From NCBI GenBank assembly GCA_964506645.1, contig CAZDML010000001.1, positions 1 to 64,000 on the forward strand: a stretch of DNA of 64,000 bases, in the 5' to 3' direction. This document shows, in pieces, positions 61,771-64,000 of this stretch (positions are counted from its first letter, which is position 1; each line of letters begins with the position of its first letter). The notes under the pieces were generated by a model. It was given only the letters and a program-made list of their open reading frames with translations, had not been told where the DNA came from and ran no database searches. The position numbers were made by a program, and so were the translations under genes. Origin of the DNA: CAZDML01 sp964506645. Lineage in GTDB: Bacteria; Elusimicrobiota; Elusimicrobia; 2-01-FULL-59-12.

Positions 61771-62988
61771 ATGAAGTGGATGATGCAAGGGATGAAAAGA
61801 ATGAAAACGATGTTGGTTCTGGCCGTGTTGACCGTGTCGTTCCTGTCTGTGGCTCGCGCCGCAGAAACCGATGTACAGACGTCCAAGACGACCGATAAGT
61901 TGGTGTTCAATGGGGATATGCGCGTGCGTCACGAGTCTTTTTTCAACAAGACCCGTGGCTCCGTCGATCGTCATCGTGAACGCTATCGTCTTCGTTTTGG
62001 TGCGACCGCCAATATCCAGGATTTCCTGGTCGGATTGAAGCTGGCCACCGGTACGGGCGAGCAAGTTTCAACCAACCAGACGTTCGGAAATGCGTTTGGC
62101 GAAAAAGGTATTTATGTGGATCAGGCGTATATTCAGTGGAAAGCGCACGAGTATGCCAAATTGACCGGCGGCCGTATGCCGAATCCATTCTGGAGGACCT
62201 ATGCCTCGGACATCGTCTGGGACAATGACATTAATCCAGAAGGGTATGCGCAGCAAGTCGAAGTGCCGGTAGGGGACACACTCTCCTTCTTTGGTAACTT
62301 CGCTCAGTTGCCCATTAATGAAATCAGCGGTTCCTCCAAAGATCCCTGGGTTTTCGGGAATCAAATCGGAGGCAGTGTTCGTTTGGGTGAAGATGCCAAA
62401 ATCAAAATGGGCATCAGCTATTACGGCTTTATTAATGAACGCGCGAACGTCCTGCATTCTACGGCAGCGGCGGATTCCACGGTCATCCAGGAAGCCAATA
62501 CCCGTGTGGCGGGCAGCGCCCAACTAGCGTCAGCCTTTAAGATCTTGCACTACACTATGGAAGCGACTTTCCATGCGCTGAGTGTGCCAGTGTCCCTGCA
62601 GGGTGACTACGTGAAGAACGCGGCGAAATCGAGCGGCTTGGAAGCGGTGCGCAATCAGCGCAGCGGGTACCAGGTCGGTGCCGTTCTCGGCAAAGCAAAA
62701 GCCGCGGGAACCTGGGAATTTGCCTACTTCAAAAAGTATTTGGAAGCCAATGCAACCATTTCCGATTGGGCCGATTCTGACTTTGGAAACGGCGGAACCA
62801 ACCGGGAAGGACACATCCTGTGGCTTGCTTATGCACCGCGGGATTACGTGACGATCTCTGCGAAGTACTTCCTGACCAAAAAGCTGAACGAATTCATTAG
62901 CAGCTCCGCGCCGTACTCGGCAAGCGCGACGACCCCGGCTTACAGCGACATCAATCGCTTCCAGCTGGATCTTGTCGTGAAGTTCTAA
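61771..62988 (+). CDS. outer-membrane porin, probable phosphate-regulated
   Basis: A 405-residue protein. ATG 61771 with AAAGGAGG upstream is chosen; the open frame from 61591 has no signal peptide. The signal peptide (about 1-31) ends ARA-AET. A 16-strand-type beta-barrel pattern follows (NGDMRVRHESFF, RYRLRFGATAN) and it ends with LVVKF, an aromatic C-terminus for BamA recognition. It resembles the putative porin (Porin_5) family. Location between Pho boxes suggests phosphate or anion uptake. Confidence 0.75.
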   Translation: MKWMMQGMKRMKTMLVLAVLTVSFLSVARAAETDVQTSKTTDKLVFNGDMRVRHESFFNKTRGSVDRHRERYRLRFGATANIQDFLVGLKLATGTGEQVSTNQTFGNAFGEKGIYVDQAYIQWKAHEYAKLTGGRMPNPFWRTYASDIVWDNDINPEGYAQQVEVPVGDTLSFFGNFAQLPINEISGSSKDPWVFGNQIGGSVRLGEDAKIKMGISYYGFINERANVLHSTAAADSTVIQEANTRVAGSAQLASAFKILHYTMEATFHALSVPVSLQGDYVKNAAKSSGLEAVRNQRSGYQVGAVLGKAKAAGTWEFAYFKKYLEANATISDWADSDFGNGGTNREGHILWLAYAPRDYVTISAKYFLTKKLNEFISSSAPYSASATTPAYSDINRFQLDLVVKF

Positions 62989-62992
62989 TACA

Positions 62993-63047
62993 TGTCACAC
63001 AGATGTCATATGGATGTCACACGAAAAGTAATCACAGGCAGTATAAT
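62993..63047 (+). promoter_or_regulatory. triple Pho box and promoter of pstS
   Basis: Three half-sites TGTCAC, TGTCAT, TGTCAC begin at 62993, 63004 and 63015, exactly 11 bp apart. TATAAT (63042-63047) follows 21 bases after the last one, in phase with one further degenerate half-site. This is a PhoB-activated promoter 23 bases before the pstS start. Confidence 0.9.
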
Positions 63048-63069
63048 TCAATCAATACGAGGAGGATAT

Positions 63070-63909
63070 ATGAAAAAATTTTTAGCGGGTTTCTTTTTCA
63101 TCGCGTTAATGGTTTTAGGGTCTTCGGTGTGGGCTGCGAATAAAGTCCTGACCATTAAGGGATCTGACACCATGGTGATTTTGGGCCAACGGTGGGCAGA
63201 AGAATACATGAAAACGCACCCCGGCACAGTGATTCAGGTCACCGGTGGAGGATCGGGCACAGGGATTGCGGCCCTCATTAATGGCGCGACAGATATCGCT
63301 GCCGCATCACGTCCGATGCAGCCTAAAGAAAAGGCGGCCGTACAAACAAAACAAGGGAAGTCCGTAGAAGAAATTCCTGTCGCGTTGGATGGATTGGCCA
63401 TTTACGTCGATCAAGCCAATCCGTTAAATACGATCAGCCTGGATCAGGTGAAAAAGATTTATCTCGGTCAGGTGACTCGCTGGGAAGATCTGGGCGTCCC
63501 GCTGGGGCCGATTATTGCCTATGGGCGCGAAAACAATTCTGGTACGTACGCCTACTTCAAAGAACACGTATTGGGCAATGAAGATTTTGCTCCTCAAGTA
63601 TTAAGCCTTCCCGGGACCGCAGCTGTCATTAATGCTGTGAGTAAGGATCGTAAAGCCATTGGATACGGTGGCATTGCGTATGTTAAAGGCGCTAAAACGC
63701 TCAAAGTGAAAAAGGACGAGAAAGGTCTTGGGTATGAACCTTCATTGGCCCATGTCGAAAGTGGAAAATATCCCATTTCTCGGTCTCTGTATTTTTATAC
63801 GGCAGGGAAACCCCAGGGGGATGTGAAAGCATTTCTGGAGTGGACCTTAGGCAAAGAAGGCCAAAAAATCTGTCAGCAGGTAGGCTATTACCCGCTGCGA
63901 AAAAAATAA
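63070..63909 (+). CDS. pstS: periplasmic phosphate-binding protein PstS
   Basis: A 279-residue periplasmic protein for high-affinity phosphate uptake. ATG 63070 has GGAGGA at 63061-63066; the signal peptide ends VWA-ANK. Phosphate-binding segments are visible: IKGSDTMVILGQRWAEEY, GGGSGTGIAAL, DIAAASRPM and GRENNSGTYAYF. It is shorter than E. coli PstS and belongs to the compact PBP-like group. The pstC gene starts just downstream. Confidence 0.93.
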   Translation: MKKFLAGFFFIALMVLGSSVWAANKVLTIKGSDTMVILGQRWAEEYMKTHPGTVIQVTGGGSGTGIAALINGATDIAAASRPMQPKEKAAVQTKQGKSVEEIPVALDGLAIYVDQANPLNTISLDQVKKIYLGQVTRWEDLGVPLGPIIAYGRENNSGTYAYFKEHVLGNEDFAPQVLSLPGTAAVINAVSKDRKAIGYGGIAYVKGAKTLKVKKDEKGLGYEPSLAHVESGKYPISRSLYFYTAGKPQGDVKAFLEWTLGKEGQKICQQVGYYPLRKK

Positions 63910-63913
63910 CGTT

Positions 63914-64000
63914 TTGAAAAAACGCTTTCAAACATCGACGGTCGAATCGTTCGTAGAAGCGCTCATTTATGTGAGCGCTTTTACGGCTATTATTAGCCTT
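63914..64000 (+). CDS. pstC: phosphate permease PstC, N-terminal fragment (partial)
   Basis: The frame opens at TTG 63914, four bases after the pstS stop, and runs off the right edge (29 codons: LKKRFQTSTVESFVEALIYV...). The beginning of a first membrane helix is visible. Order after pstS and the N-terminal pattern of a charged start and Glu before the helix fit PstC. Only a short piece is seen, so this is a context-based call. Confidence 0.65.
   Translation, partial: MKKRFQTSTVESFVEALIYVSAFTAIISL
63957..63980 (+). terminator. hairpin at the start of pstC
   Basis: AAGCGCTCA (63957-63965), a 6-base loop and TGAGCGCTT (63972-63980) form a perfect 9-bp stem, followed by TTAC. It lies inside the first codons of pstC and could reduce pstC expression relative to pstS, or be a mRNA stabiliser. 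Confidence 0.45.

Overview
The window looks like a chromosomal segment of a Gram-negative bacterium of medium GC content. The outer-membrane proteins (two TolC-type channels, a porin, a small beta-barrel), exported proteins with signal peptides and two HME-RND pumps support a double membrane. I cannot name the lineage from sequence alone. Apart from three minus-strand genes at 45.3-46.6 kb and 51.2-51.7 kb and the acylphosphatase at 59.1 kb, everything is on the plus strand. No gene-free stretch exceeds about 300 bases. I saw no rRNA, tRNA, CRISPR array or complete insertion sequence.

Layout. (1) 1-11.4 kb: the right part of a prophage or tail-like element: tail tube, probable tail chaperone, tape measure, tail-tip and fibre proteins, then small membrane proteins and an amidase endolysin. 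(2) 11.4-32.5 kb: a metal (mainly copper-type) resistance island: an ECF sigma / zinc-finger anti-sigma / CnrX-like sensor set, NosL-like and YHS-domain periplasmic proteins, a second Cys-tailed sigma factor, a Cu(I)-type P1B ATPase, and two HME-RND pumps with TolC partners, a P-II-like protein and small exported front proteins. No classical periplasmic adaptor gene is present. (3) 32.5-45.3 kb: an envelope and ion-stress island: inositol-phosphate cytidylyltransferase/CDP-alcohol transferase fusion, CDF exporter, methyltransferase, a two-component system followed by genes for a glycosyltransferase, PepSY protein, LtaS-like sulfatase and two PAP2 proteins, then a fluoride riboswitch with CrcB, a second CDF-like protein and DUF202. 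Three promoters after the two-component system share an 11-bp tandem repeat placed as in PhoB/PmrA-type activation. (4) 45.3-51.7 kb: a mobile/defence patch: tyrosine recombinase with a winged-helix partner, an SRAP (HMCES/YedK) gene whose initiator appears to be ATC, an AAA+ ATPase/subtilase pair of IetAS type, and an HTH protein of the kind found beside recombinases. (5) 51.7-64 kb: housekeeping: GT-C and GT2 glycosyltransferases, M23 peptidase, glmU, prs, rplY, pth, a CBS protein, acylphosphatase, then phoB-phoR, a small protein gene, a porin and pstS-pstC with Pho boxes.

How it fits together. Regions 2 and 3 form one long co-oriented block in which periplasmic metal sensing probably drives sigma factors that raise efflux and periplasmic metal-handling proteins, while the two-component system remodels the envelope. 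The recombinase at 45.3 kb lies at the far end of this block and the phage genes at the near end, consistent with (but not proving) acquisition as an island. The final region is a phosphate-starvation regulon recognisable from its Pho boxes.
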